DNA of 64,000 nucleotides from Serinibacter arcticus (GTDB lineage: Bacteria > Actinomycetota > Actinomycetes > Actinomycetales > Beutenbergiaceae), in the NCBI RefSeq assembly GCF_004786095.1, contig NZ_RHPJ01000001.1, forward strand, positions 868,001 to 932,000, read 5' to 3'. The notes under the pieces were generated by a model that searched no databases, was not told the origin of the DNA, and worked only from the letters and a program-made list of their open reading frames with translations. Numbering within the stretch: the first letter of the stretch is position 1; each line of letters begins with the position of its first letter. Of this stretch, positions 49,543 through 57,906 are shown piece after piece. The position numbers and the translations under genes are program-made.

Positions 49543-50865
49543 ATGATCAGGAACCGAGGCGCCGCCGTCGTCGCCGGCGCGTTCGCGCTCACCCTCGCCC
49601 TCTCCGCGTGCCAGCAGGGCAGCAGCACCTCCGGTGAGGGAGGGGGCGGTGACGGCGGGTCCTCCGCCGCCGACGGCGACGCCGTCACGCTCACCTTCCA
49701 GTCGCTCGCCGGCCAGGAGGCGACCATCGCGGAGACGCAGCGGCTCGTGGACGAGTGGAACACCGCCAACCCGGACGTCCAGGTCGAGATCGTCCCGGCC
49801 GCGTGGGACGGCGTCTACGACAAGCTCGTCACGCAGTTCAACGGCGGCTCAGCGCCCGACGTCATCCACTTCGAGGCCGCGGGCATCCGCCCGTTCGCCG
49901 TGGACGGCTACCTCGCCGACCTCACCGACTACATCTCCGAGGACCTGCGCAGCGGCATCAGCGACGGCGTCTGGGAGTCCGTCACGGTCGACGACGCGAT
50001 CGTGGCCTACCCCACGATGATGCAGTCCTACATGGTCTTCGCGAACACCGACCTGCTCGAGGCCGCCGGCGTCGAGGTCCCCACGGGCGACACGATGACC
50101 TGGGACCAGCTGCGCGAGATCGCCCGGGCCACCACGCGTGACGGCGTGTACGGCCTCGGCTGGGGCCTGAAGAGCCCGACCGCGACCGTGATGTCGCTCG
50201 GGCTCGGCAACGACGGCACGTTCTTCTCCGGCGAGGGCACCGACGTCGAGATCGAGGTCGGCGACGCCGAGCTCGCCGTGCCGCTCGCGATCAACGAGAT
50301 GGCGACCACGGACGCCTCCATCCAGCCCGTCTCGCTCACGCAGTCCGGTTCGGAGGTCCTGCCCTCGTTCTACGGCGGCCAGGTCGCGATGACCGTGCAG
50401 GGCTCGTTCCAGGCCACGAACATCGCGGCCGACGCCCCCGAGGGCTTCAACTGGACCGTCCTGCCGCCGCTCGAGGGCTCCGCGAGCTCCGCGCAGTCGG
50501 CGAACCCGCAGACGTTCTCGGTCAACGTCGACTCCGAGCACGTCGAGGAGTCCGCGGCGTTCATCGAGTACCTCATGGAGCCGGAGAACCTGGCCGCGCT
50601 GAACTACGCCGACGCGCTCATCCCGACGTCGGAGCAGGCCCGCGAGGCTCTCGCCGGTCTGACCGCCGACCAGCCCGGCTGGGACCAGATCCTCGCCTCG
50701 GGCGAGAACCTCACCGCCCCCGCGTTCCTCAAGGTCGACCTCTACCAGCAGTGGAACGAGACCGTCGCGACGCCGGCGCTGCAGCGGTACCTCGCCGGGG
50801 AGATCGACCTCGAGGCGCTCCGCTCGGAGATGACCGACGGCTGGAGCCAGGTCAACCGCGGCTGA
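49543..50865 (+). CDS. ABC solute-binding lipoprotein (CUT1, family 1)
   Basis: A 440-residue extracytoplasmic binding protein. The signal peptide ends in lipobox LSAC (Cys about 23), followed by a Gly/Ser linker. The mature part is MalE-like: VTLTFQSLAGQE, LVDEWNTANPDVQVEIVPAAWDGVYDKLVTQFNGGSAPDVIHFEA, AYPTMMQSYMVFANTDLLEAAGV and FYGGQVAMTVQGSFQ. The ligand of such proteins is a sugar or a sugar-containing compound. It completes the importer whose ATPase must be encoded elsewhere. Confidence 0.94.
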   Translation: MIRNRGAAVVAGAFALTLALSACQQGSSTSGEGGGGDGGSSAADGDAVTLTFQSLAGQEATIAETQRLVDEWNTANPDVQVEIVPAAWDGVYDKLVTQFNGGSAPDVIHFEAAGIRPFAVDGYLADLTDYISEDLRSGISDGVWESVTVDDAIVAYPTMMQSYMVFANTDLLEAAGVEVPTGDTMTWDQLREIARATTRDGVYGLGWGLKSPTATVMSLGLGNDGTFFSGEGTDVEIEVGDAELAVPLAINEMATTDASIQPVSLTQSGSEVLPSFYGGQVAMTVQGSFQATNIAADAPEGFNWTVLPPLEGSASSAQSANPQTFSVNVDSEHVEESAAFIEYLMEPENLAALNYADALIPTSEQAREALAGLTADQPGWDQILASGENLTAPAFLKVDLYQQWNETVATPALQRYLAGEIDLEALRSEMTDGWSQVNRG

Positions 50866-50947
50866 CGGCCGCACCACCAGCACGGCCCCGGGGGGCGCGA
50901 CCCATGCGCGCCCCGGGGCGACCCCACCAACCACGGGACGCAGCGAC

Positions 50948-52168
50948 ATGACACAGCAGACGACCACCGCACCTGACCAGACCGACGCCGCCCCCGCGGC
51001 CGAGACCACCCCCGGCCACCTCGCCGACCGGGTCGCCGGCGTGCTGGCGGGTGCCGCCGTCGGGGACGCGCTGGGTGGCGCGACCGAGGGTTGGACGCCG
51101 GAGCAGATCGCGCAGCGCCACGGCGGCGAGGTCACCGGGATCGTGCCGCCGTACTACCCGGACTGGCGCACGGCCAGGCCGATCGCGCCGTACCACAAGG
51201 GCGACGGGCACGTCACCGACGACACCCTCATGACGCACGCGCTGGTCGAGGTCTACGCGCACCGTCGCGGCCACCTGGACGCGTACGCCGTCGCCGAGGA
51301 CCTCGTGCCGCTGATGATCGGCGAACCCCGCTGGGTGCCCGAGCTCGAGCAGGAGGCCCTCATCCTGCAGCGCGTCTTCCTGGCGGAGAAGTGGATCGTG
51401 GCGCGCCTGCACTACGGGCACGTCGACCCGCGCGAGGCCGGTGTGGGCAACATCGTCAACTGCGGCGCGACCATGTACATGGCGCCCGTCGGGCTCGTGA
51501 ACGCCGGGGACCCCGCCGCCGCCTACCGCGAGGCGATCGACGTCACCGGCGCCCACCAGGTCTCCTACGGTCGCGAGGCCGCCGGGGTGTTCGCCGCCAC
51601 GGTGGCCGCCGCCGTCGCCCCGGGTGCGGACGTCGCCTCCGTCATGGCCGCCGCGACCTCGCTCGCCAAGGACGGCACCGCGGCCGCGATCGGCGCCGTC
51701 ACGACGGCGGTGACCGACCTGCTGGCGCGGACGCCGTCGCCCACGACCGCGCAGGTGCGCGAGACGATCCGCGACGCCGTCGCGCCCTACGACACGGTCG
51801 GGCCCGAGTACCGCAAGCCCGCGATGGACGCCCGCCTGCCCTCGCGCACCAAAGCGATCGAGGAGCTGCCCGCGGCGCTCGGCTTCGTCCTGGCGCACGA
51901 CGGCGACACGCGCGCCGCCGTGCTCGGCGCCGTCAACTACGGCCGCGACGCCGACTCGATCGCCACCATGGCGGGCGCGATCTGCGGCGGGCTGAACGGC
52001 CTGGACTCGGTCCCGGCCGACTGGCGCCGCGACGTCGCGACGGCGAGCCGGATCGACCTGGACGCCGTCGCCGACGTGATGACCGCCGTCGTGCGCGACG
52101 TCCTGGCCGACGACGCCGAGGCCGCCCGCACCCGCGCGGCCGCCGCCACGGCGCTGCTGGCGGACTGA
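50948..52168 (+). CDS. ADP-ribosylglycohydrolase-family protein 1
   Basis: A 406-residue member of the DraG/ARH family, binuclear-metal hydrolases that cleave bonds at ribosyl C1. All metal motifs are intact: GAAVGDALGGATEG (about 35-48), HVTDDTLMTHALVE (DDT at 91-93) and, near 340, the GRDADSIATMAGAICGGLNG block. It is 40-100 residues longer than typical DraG. Membership of a sugar-uptake operon argues for a free ribosylated small molecule rather than a protein substrate; E. coli yegU in yegTUV is a parallel. It lies 82 bases after the binding-protein gene. Confidence 0.92.
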   Translation: MTQQTTTAPDQTDAAPAAETTPGHLADRVAGVLAGAAVGDALGGATEGWTPEQIAQRHGGEVTGIVPPYYPDWRTARPIAPYHKGDGHVTDDTLMTHALVEVYAHRRGHLDAYAVAEDLVPLMIGEPRWVPELEQEALILQRVFLAEKWIVARLHYGHVDPREAGVGNIVNCGATMYMAPVGLVNAGDPAAAYREAIDVTGAHQVSYGREAAGVFAATVAAAVAPGADVASVMAAATSLAKDGTAAAIGAVTTAVTDLLARTPSPTTAQVRETIRDAVAPYDTVGPEYRKPAMDARLPSRTKAIEELPAALGFVLAHDGDTRAAVLGAVNYGRDADSIATMAGAICGGLNGLDSVPADWRRDVATASRIDLDAVADVMTAVVRDVLADDAEAARTRAAAATALLAD

Positions 52169-52174
52169 GCCGAC

Positions 52175-52213
52175 GAGAAGTACCTCGCGAACGCCCGAAA
52201 CCACCTCGCGAAC
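52175..52213. repeat. Short intergenic repeat, copy 2 (paired with 22478)
   Basis: GAAGTACCTCGCGAACGCCC then GAAACCACCTCGCGAAC, like the copy at 22478-22513. It sits in the only sizeable gap (62 bp) between the two hydrolase genes, just before the ribosome site CAGGAG of the second. Confidence 0.6.
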
Positions 52214-52230
52214 CACAGGAGATCATCACC

Positions 52231-53664
52231 GTGCGACTGACCTGGGCCCAGCCCGAGGACCTGCTGCCCCACGAGCTGGTGGCGCTCGCCGAGCAGGGTG
52301 CCGACCGCGCCGTGCTCGACGACGTCGCCACCCGCTGGGTGGCGGCCGGTGGCTCGCCCGTCCCGCCCCGGAGCGGCGCGGGCGACGTGCCGGCGACGAC
52401 GGCGGTGCGCGCCCTGGCGCGCCGCCTGCTGGCCGAGCTCGCGCACGCCACCCCGCGCAGCGCCGAGGAGCCGGACGGCTGGGAGGCGATCGAGGCGCTG
52501 CTGCCGGCGGCGGCTCCCGCGCCCGGCCCCTCGAACGTCCTCGACGTGCCGTCGCTGGCGCGCTACACCGGCGCCTGGACGGGCCGCGCCGTCGGCTGCG
52601 TGCTGGGCAAACCGGTCGAGAAGATCCCGCGCGAGGGGATCGAGGCGATCCTGCGGGCGGGGGGTCGCTGGCCGCTGAGCGACTACTTCTCGGCGGTCGG
52701 GCTCCCCGACGACGTCGCGCGGGCGTGGCCGTGGAACCGCCGCAGCGCGCCGACGTCGCTCGCCGAGAACGTCGACGGCGCCCCCGAGGACGACGACCTC
52801 AACTTCCCGATCCTCGCGCTGCACCTGCTGCACACCCACGGCGCCGGCCTGAGCACCGACCAGGTCGCGCAAGGCTGGCTCGACAACCTGCCGGGCGGCC
52901 GCGTCTTCACCGCCGAGCGCGCCGCCTACCGCAACCTCCTGGACGGCCGCGAGGCGCCCGAGACCGCCACGCACCTCAACCCGTTCCGCGAGTGGATCGG
53001 CGCGCTGATCCGCACGGACGCGTACGGCTGGGTCCACCCCGGCGACGTCCGCTCCGCCGCCCGGCTCGCGTGGACGGACGCCCGGCTGAGCCACACCCGC
53101 AACGGTCTGTACGGGGCGATGTGGGCCGCCGCCCTGTGCTCGGCGGCCGTCGCGCTGCCGGATCCGCAGGCCCGCGACGACGGCGGCACCGGCGCCGTCC
53201 TCGACCTCGCCGACACCGTGGTCCCGCCGCGCAGCCGCCTCGCCGGGGCGATCGCGCTCGGCCGCGAGCTCGCCGCCTCCGGCCGCCCGCAGGCCGAGGT
53301 GCTCGTCACGCTGCACGCCGAGCTCGGCCACCTGCACTGGGTCCACACGCTCAACAACGCCGCGCTGATCGCGTACGCCGTGGCCGCCTCGCGCGGCGAC
53401 GTCGCCGCGGGGGTCACCGCCGCCGTCCTCGGCGGCTGGGACACCGACTCGGCCGGCGCGACCGTCGGATCGGTGCTCGGCGGTCTCGGGGCGCCGATCG
53501 GAGCGGCCTGGACCGGCCCGATCGACGGCCGGATCGCCACGTCGATGCCGGGTGGGGCGCAGCGGCGCATCGAGGACCTTGCCGCCCGGACGCGCGAGCT
53601 GGCGGTCGCGTTCCGCTCGCCGACGGCGACGGCGACGGCGACGGCGACGGGGGCCGGCGCATGA
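52231..53664 (+). CDS. ADP-ribosylglycohydrolase-family protein 2
   Basis: A 477-residue second DraG-family enzyme, only distantly like the first. It has an extra N-terminal domain (about 1-105) with no clear match, then the hydrolase with YTGAWTGRAVGCVLGKPVE (about 110-128), PEDDDLNFPILALHLLH (metal Asp cluster about 185-190) and GGWDTDSAGATVGSVLGGLGAPIG (about 408-430). The motifs are intact, so both hydrolases may be active on different bonds or forms. The C-terminus SPTATATATATGAGA comes from a GACGGC-type simple repeat. It starts at GTG and its stop overlaps the ribokinase (ATGA). Confidence 0.9.
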   Translation: MRLTWAQPEDLLPHELVALAEQGADRAVLDDVATRWVAAGGSPVPPRSGAGDVPATTAVRALARRLLAELAHATPRSAEEPDGWEAIEALLPAAAPAPGPSNVLDVPSLARYTGAWTGRAVGCVLGKPVEKIPREGIEAILRAGGRWPLSDYFSAVGLPDDVARAWPWNRRSAPTSLAENVDGAPEDDDLNFPILALHLLHTHGAGLSTDQVAQGWLDNLPGGRVFTAERAAYRNLLDGREAPETATHLNPFREWIGALIRTDAYGWVHPGDVRSAARLAWTDARLSHTRNGLYGAMWAAALCSAAVALPDPQARDDGGTGAVLDLADTVVPPRSRLAGAIALGRELAASGRPQAEVLVTLHAELGHLHWVHTLNNAALIAYAVAASRGDVAAGVTAAVLGGWDTDSAGATVGSVLGGLGAPIGAAWTGPIDGRIATSMPGGAQRRIEDLAARTRELAVAFRSPTATATATATGAGA

Positions 53665-54659
53665 GCGTCACCGTGGTCGGCAGCGCCAACCTCGACACGA
53701 CCCTGCGCGTCGTGCGCATCCCCGGGCCCGGCGAGACCGTCATGGCCTCCTCGATCGCCCGCAGCCCCGGCGGCAAGGGCGCCAACCAGGCCGTGGGAGC
53801 GGCGCGCTCCGGCGGCGCGGACGTCCGGTTCGTCGCCGCGCTCGGACGTGACGCCGACGGCGACGCCCTGCTCGCCTCCCTCACCGGGGCGGGCGTCGGC
53901 ACGGACGCGGTGCGCCGCCTCGCGGACGCGCCGAGCGGTTCGGCCCTCATCACCGTCGGCGACGACGGCGAGAACTCGATCGTCGTCGTCGCGGGGGCGA
54001 ACGCCGCGCTGACGGACCTCGACGAGAACGAGCTCGCCGCGGTGGCAGCGGCCGACGTGGTGCTCGCGTGCCTCGAGATCCCGATGGTGACCGTGGTTCG
54101 CGCGGCCCGCGAGGCCGCACGCTTCGTGCTCAACGCGGCGCCCTCCACGCCGCTGCCCGAGGACCTGTGGCCGCACGTCGACGTGCTCGTGGTCAACGAG
54201 CACGAGGCGCGCGACCTCACCGGTGCCGCCGACCTGGCCGACGCCGTCGACCGCCTGGCCGGACGCGTGCGAGCACTCGTGGTGACGCTGGGCGCGCGCG
54301 GCGCCGTCGTCGTGTCCGACGGCGTGCGCACGAGCGTGCCGAGCACCCCGGTGACCGCGGTGGACACGACCGGCGCGGGCGACTGCTTCTGCGGCGTGCT
54401 CGCGGCGCGGCTCGCGGCCGGGGACGACCTCGTGACGGCGACGCGGTGGGGCAGCGCCGCGGGTGCGCTCGCGGTGCAGCGCCCCGGCGCGGCCGACGCG
54501 ACGCCGACGCACGCCGAGGTCGCCGCGGCGCTCACCTCCGCCGCGTCCGCCTCCGCCCCCGCCACCTCTGCCGAGAGCGACCCGTCCGTGCCGGGAGCGA
54601 CCTCCGCGGGGTCGTCCTCGGCGCGGGAAGGTCGCTCCCACGGGGAGGGGGCGCGATGA
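53661..54659 (+). CDS. rbsK: Ribokinase
   Basis: A 332-residue PfkB-family kinase, best matched to ribokinase, which makes ribose-5-phosphate. Family marks are VVGSANLDTTLRV, PGPGETVMASSIARSPGGKGANQAVGAARSG (about 23-53), LNAAPSTPLP and the ATP/catalytic loop TTGAGDCFCGVLAAR (about 235-250, base Asp in GAGD). Residues from about 295 form a Ser/Ala-rich tail beyond the normal C-terminus, and part of it (about 305-328) is encoded by a sequence resembling an intergenic hairpin element at 30.3 kb. Role here: phosphorylate ribose released by the DraG-like enzymes. Overlaps both neighbours. Confidence 0.92.
   Translation: MSVTVVGSANLDTTLRVVRIPGPGETVMASSIARSPGGKGANQAVGAARSGGADVRFVAALGRDADGDALLASLTGAGVGTDAVRRLADAPSGSALITVGDDGENSIVVVAGANAALTDLDENELAAVAAADVVLACLEIPMVTVVRAAREAARFVLNAAPSTPLPEDLWPHVDVLVVNEHEARDLTGAADLADAVDRLAGRVRALVVTLGARGAVVVSDGVRTSVPSTPVTAVDTTGAGDCFCGVLAARLAAGDDLVTATRWGSAAGALAVQRPGAADATPTHAEVAAALTSAASASAPATSAESDPSVPGATSAGSSSAREGRSHGEGAR
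54573..54645. repeat. Hairpin-like element inside the ribokinase 3' end
   Basis: The stretch GAGAGCGACCCGTCCGTGCC and the next 53 bases resemble the intergenic element at 30326-30398 (shared GAGAGCGACCCGT, GGCGAC/AGCGACC, GTCGTCCTCG and GGTCGCTC). It retains an 11-bp perfect inverted repeat (54593-54603 with 54629-54639). It is in frame and open. Confidence 0.6.
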
Positions 54660-56704
54660 GCGGCGGGTTCGATCCGCTCGTCCCCCGCGAGATCGATCGC
54701 TGGAGCGAGGTCCCGCTGGACGTCGACCTGCGCGACGGCGAGGTCGCCGTCGCCCTGGAGGACGCCAAGATCCTCGCCCCGCCCACCGATCCCGCCCGCT
54801 GGCCCGCGTGGCGCGAGGCCCTCGGGACCTGGCGCGACGGCGTGCTGGCACGCCACCCCGACCTCGGCGCGCGGTACGCCCGACCCGAGGCGGCGTGGGC
54901 GTCGCGGTGCTTCGCCGTCGCCCAGGTGTGGCTGTGGGACGAGCTGTTCTTCGACGCCGACGCCCAGGCCTTCGCACCCGCGCGGTTCCTGGCGGACGCG
55001 CGCGAGCGGCTCGGCGGGCTCGACGGCGTCGTGCTCTGGCACGCCTACCCGGTCATCGGCATCGACGACCGCAACCAGTGGGACTTCTACGACGTCCCCG
55101 GCCTGGCGGAGGCGGCGGCCGAGCTGCGCGCGGCGGGGGTCGCGGTCTTCGTCGACTACAACCCGTGGGATACCGGCACGCGCCGCTCGCCGGGCACCGA
55201 CGCGCAGGAGCTCGCGGCCACGATCCGCCGCCTGGGCGCCGACGGCGTCTTCCTCGACACGCTGCGCAAGGCCGACCCCGAGCTCGTCGCGACCCTGGAG
55301 GCCGCCCGCCCCGGGATCGCGCTCGAGGGTGAGTCCAAGCTCGCCACGGAGCGGATCGCCGACCACGCGACGTCGTGGGCGCAGTGGTTCGCCGACTCCC
55401 CGGTCCCCGGGGTGCTGCGCGCGCACTGGCTGGAGCGCCGCCACCTGCAGCACCACGTGCGGCGCTGGAACCGCGACCACGCGGAGGAGCTGACCTCGGC
55501 GTGGCTCAACGGCGTCGGGGTGATGGTCTGGGAGGTCGTGTTCGGCGTCTGGGTGGGGTGGAACGCGCGCGACGCCGCCACGCTGCGCCGCATGCTCCCG
55601 GTCCAGCGCGCGCTCGCGGACGTGCTGCACGAGGGACGGTGGACCCCGCTCGCCGATCTCGGCCCCGACGCCCCCGGCGAGGGTCTCTTCGCGTCGCTGT
55701 ACGAGCGCGAGGACCTGCGCCTGTGGACGATCGCGAGCCGGTCCGACGTCGACCGCGTGCTCACGCTGCCCGCCGACGCTCCGGGAGCGTGGGTGGCGCT
55801 GCACGACGGCGTGACGCTCACCCGCGAGGTCGACGGCGGGTCCCTTAACCCCGAAGGGTCCGGGGCGGCCGCCCCGGGGCTCGAGGTGCGCGTCCCCGCG
55901 CGCTCGATCGCCGCCGTCGTGCACCTGCCGCCGGGGAGCGAGCGCGACCTCGCGCCGCTGCTCGCCGAGCTCGCCGAGCCGCCGGCGGGCTCTCCCGAGC
56001 CCGCGTTCCCGCACCGACGCGCGCACCGGATCGGCGTCGCCCGGACCACCGGTGCGCCTTCGGCGCCGCACGTCGTGGTCGACGCCGGGGAGCACGTGCT
56101 CACGGTGCGCCACCGGCAGCGCGAGACCGGGATGTACGACGGCGCCCCGTACGTGGAGGAGTGGAAGCCGCTGCCGCCGCGCCTGCACGACTCCCGCACG
56201 CTCGAGCGCACGTGCACGCTGACGGCGCCGGTCGCCGTCGCCGCCCGCGAGGTGAGCGAGGCGGAGTTCGACGCGTTCGTCGCGGCGACCGGGTACGCCC
56301 CGGCCGTCGCGCACCGGTTCCGCGGCGAGCGCCGCGGGGACGACGCCCCGGTCACGGGGGTCAACCTCGCGGACGCGCGCGCCTACGCCGCCTGGCGGGG
56401 CGGGCGGCTGCCGACCGAGGACGAGTGGCAGCTCGCCGCCGTCCTGCCCGGCTTCGAGCGCCGCGCGCCCGCCGTCTGGAGCTGGACCGAGAGCGAGCAC
56501 ACCGACGGCCGCACCCGGTTCGTGATGCTCAAGGGCGGCAGCGACCACGTCAGCGAGGGCTCGGACTGGTACACCGACGGCGGGGTCCGCCCGCCGGAGT
56601 TCGCGCTGAAGCTCCTGCTGCCGGGGCTCGGGGTCGAACGGTCGCCGAGCATCGGGTTCCGCGTCTGCTGGGACCTGCCCGACGACGGAAGGAGCGCCTC
56701 GTGA
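54656..56704 (+). CDS. TIM-barrel glycosidase-like/FGE-like (SUMF1-fold) fusion protein
   Basis: A 682-residue protein I cannot name. The first about 400 residues look like a TIM-barrel hydrolase of glycosidase type: VVLWHAYPVIGIDDRNQWDFYD, AGVAVFVDYNPWDTGTRRSPGTD and LGADGVFLDTLRKADPELV, with acidic residues after strands. The C-terminal part (about 505-675) resembles formylglycine-generating enzyme/EgtB-like folds: VAAREVSEAEFDAFVAATGYAP, VNLADARAYAAWRGGRLPTEDEWQLAA, VWSWTESEHTDG, VMLKGGSD and IGFRVCWD. The Cys pair used by real FGE is missing, so it may bind substrate or do other chemistry. Coupled to rbsK (ATGA) and to the CoA-transferase. Confidence 0.7.
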   Translation: MSGGFDPLVPREIDRWSEVPLDVDLRDGEVAVALEDAKILAPPTDPARWPAWREALGTWRDGVLARHPDLGARYARPEAAWASRCFAVAQVWLWDELFFDADAQAFAPARFLADARERLGGLDGVVLWHAYPVIGIDDRNQWDFYDVPGLAEAAAELRAAGVAVFVDYNPWDTGTRRSPGTDAQELAATIRRLGADGVFLDTLRKADPELVATLEAARPGIALEGESKLATERIADHATSWAQWFADSPVPGVLRAHWLERRHLQHHVRRWNRDHAEELTSAWLNGVGVMVWEVVFGVWVGWNARDAATLRRMLPVQRALADVLHEGRWTPLADLGPDAPGEGLFASLYEREDLRLWTIASRSDVDRVLTLPADAPGAWVALHDGVTLTREVDGGSLNPEGSGAAAPGLEVRVPARSIAAVVHLPPGSERDLAPLLAELAEPPAGSPEPAFPHRRAHRIGVARTTGAPSAPHVVVDAGEHVLTVRHRQRETGMYDGAPYVEEWKPLPPRLHDSRTLERTCTLTAPVAVAAREVSEAEFDAFVAATGYAPAVAHRFRGERRGDDAPVTGVNLADARAYAAWRGGRLPTEDEWQLAAVLPGFERRAPAVWSWTESEHTDGRTRFVMLKGGSDHVSEGSDWYTDGGVRPPEFALKLLLPGLGVERSPSIGFRVCWDLPDDGRSAS

Positions 56705-57906
56705 GCGTGCCCGCAGACGACCGGGGCGCCCTCCACGGCCTCCGCGTCATCGACGCCTCGACGCTGTTCGCCGGCCCGATGGCCGCCATGCACCTGGGCG
56801 ACATGGGCGCCGAGGTCATCAAGGTCGAGCACCCGCGCCGGCCCGACCCCTCGCGCGGCCACGGCCCCTCGCGCGACGGTCACAACCTGTGGTGGGCGAC
56901 GCTCGGGCGCAACAAGCGGACCGTGCAGCTCGACCTGTCCTCCCCCGACGGCGCCGAGGCGTTCCGGCGGCTCGCCGCGAGCGCCGACGTCGTCATCGAG
57001 AACTTCCGGCCCGACACGCTGGAGCGCTGGGGACTCGGGTACGACGCGCTGAGCGCCGACAACCCCGGCCTCGTGCTGGCCCGCGTCACGGGTTTCGGGC
57101 AGATCGGGCCGTACCGCCGTCGGCCGGGATTCGGCACGCTGGCCGAGGCGATGAGCGGCTTCGCGGCCATGACCGGCGAGGCGGACGGGCCGCCGACCCT
57201 GCCGCCGTTCGGGCTGGCCGACGGCGTCGCCTCGCTCGCGACCGCGTACGCCGTGATGGTCGCGCTGCACTCGCGCGAGCGCTCGGGCCTCGGCCAGGTC
57301 GTCGACCTCGCGATCGTCGAGCCGATCCTGGCGCTGCTCGGGCCGCAGATCTCGCGGTGGCAGCAGCTCGGCACGGTCCAGGCCCGCACCGGCAACCGCT
57401 CCTCCAACAACGCCCCGCGCAACACCTACGCGACCGCGGACGGCTCGTGGGTGGCGGTGTCGACGTCGGCCCAGTCGATCGCGGAACGCGTGATGACGCT
57501 CGTGGGGCGCCCGGACCTGGCGCAGGAGCCGTGGTTCGCCTCCGGGGCGACCCGCGCCGAGCACGCGGACGAGCTGGACGACGCCGTGGGGTCCTGGATC
57601 GCGGCCCGGCCGCGCGCCGAGGTCATCGCCGCGTTCGAGGCCGCGCAGGCCGCGATCGCCCCGATCTACGACGCCTCGGACATCGCCGCCGATCCGCAGC
57701 TCGCGGCGCTCGGCACGATCCGCACCCTGCCGGATCCGAACCTCGGCGACATCGCGATGCAGGGACCGCTGTTCCGGCTCTCGCGGGACGCCGGGGTGAT
57801 CGCCCACACGGGGCGCGCCCCCGGGGCCGACACCGACGCGGTGCTGGGTGAGCTCGGCTACTCGGCGCAGGAGATCGCCGAGCTGCGCGGGGCGGGGGTC
57901 GTGTGA
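56701..57906 (+). CDS. CaiB/BaiF-family CoA-transferase
   Basis: A 401-residue class III CoA-transferase that moves CoA between acids. Marks are LRVIDASTLFAGPMAAMHLGDMGAEVIKVEHPRRPDP (about 13-50), GRNKRTVQLDLSSPDG (about 76), VIENFRPDTLERWGLGYDAL, and FGLADGVASLATAYAVMVAL with the catalytic Asp (about 175). The GTG start overlaps the fusion protein's stop. Paired with a CitE-type lyase, it suggests that an organic acid is first made a CoA ester and then split. Substrate not determined. Confidence 0.93.
   Translation: MSVPADDRGALHGLRVIDASTLFAGPMAAMHLGDMGAEVIKVEHPRRPDPSRGHGPSRDGHNLWWATLGRNKRTVQLDLSSPDGAEAFRRLAASADVVIENFRPDTLERWGLGYDALSADNPGLVLARVTGFGQIGPYRRRPGFGTLAEAMSGFAAMTGEADGPPTLPPFGLADGVASLATAYAVMVALHSRERSGLGQVVDLAIVEPILALLGPQISRWQQLGTVQARTGNRSSNNAPRNTYATADGSWVAVSTSAQSIAERVMTLVGRPDLAQEPWFASGATRAEHADELDDAVGSWIAARPRAEVIAAFEAAQAAIAPIYDASDIAADPQLAALGTIRTLPDPNLGDIAMQGPLFRLSRDAGVIAHTGRAPGADTDAVLGELGYSAQEIAELRGAGVV

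Noticed and set aside
53414-56548. A 1044-codon open frame on the minus strand opposite the ribokinase and fusion genes
   Set aside because: It is rich in Arg/Gly/Ala with no domain, and runs opposite genes with clear motifs. In DNA this GC-rich, antisense frames stay open by chance.
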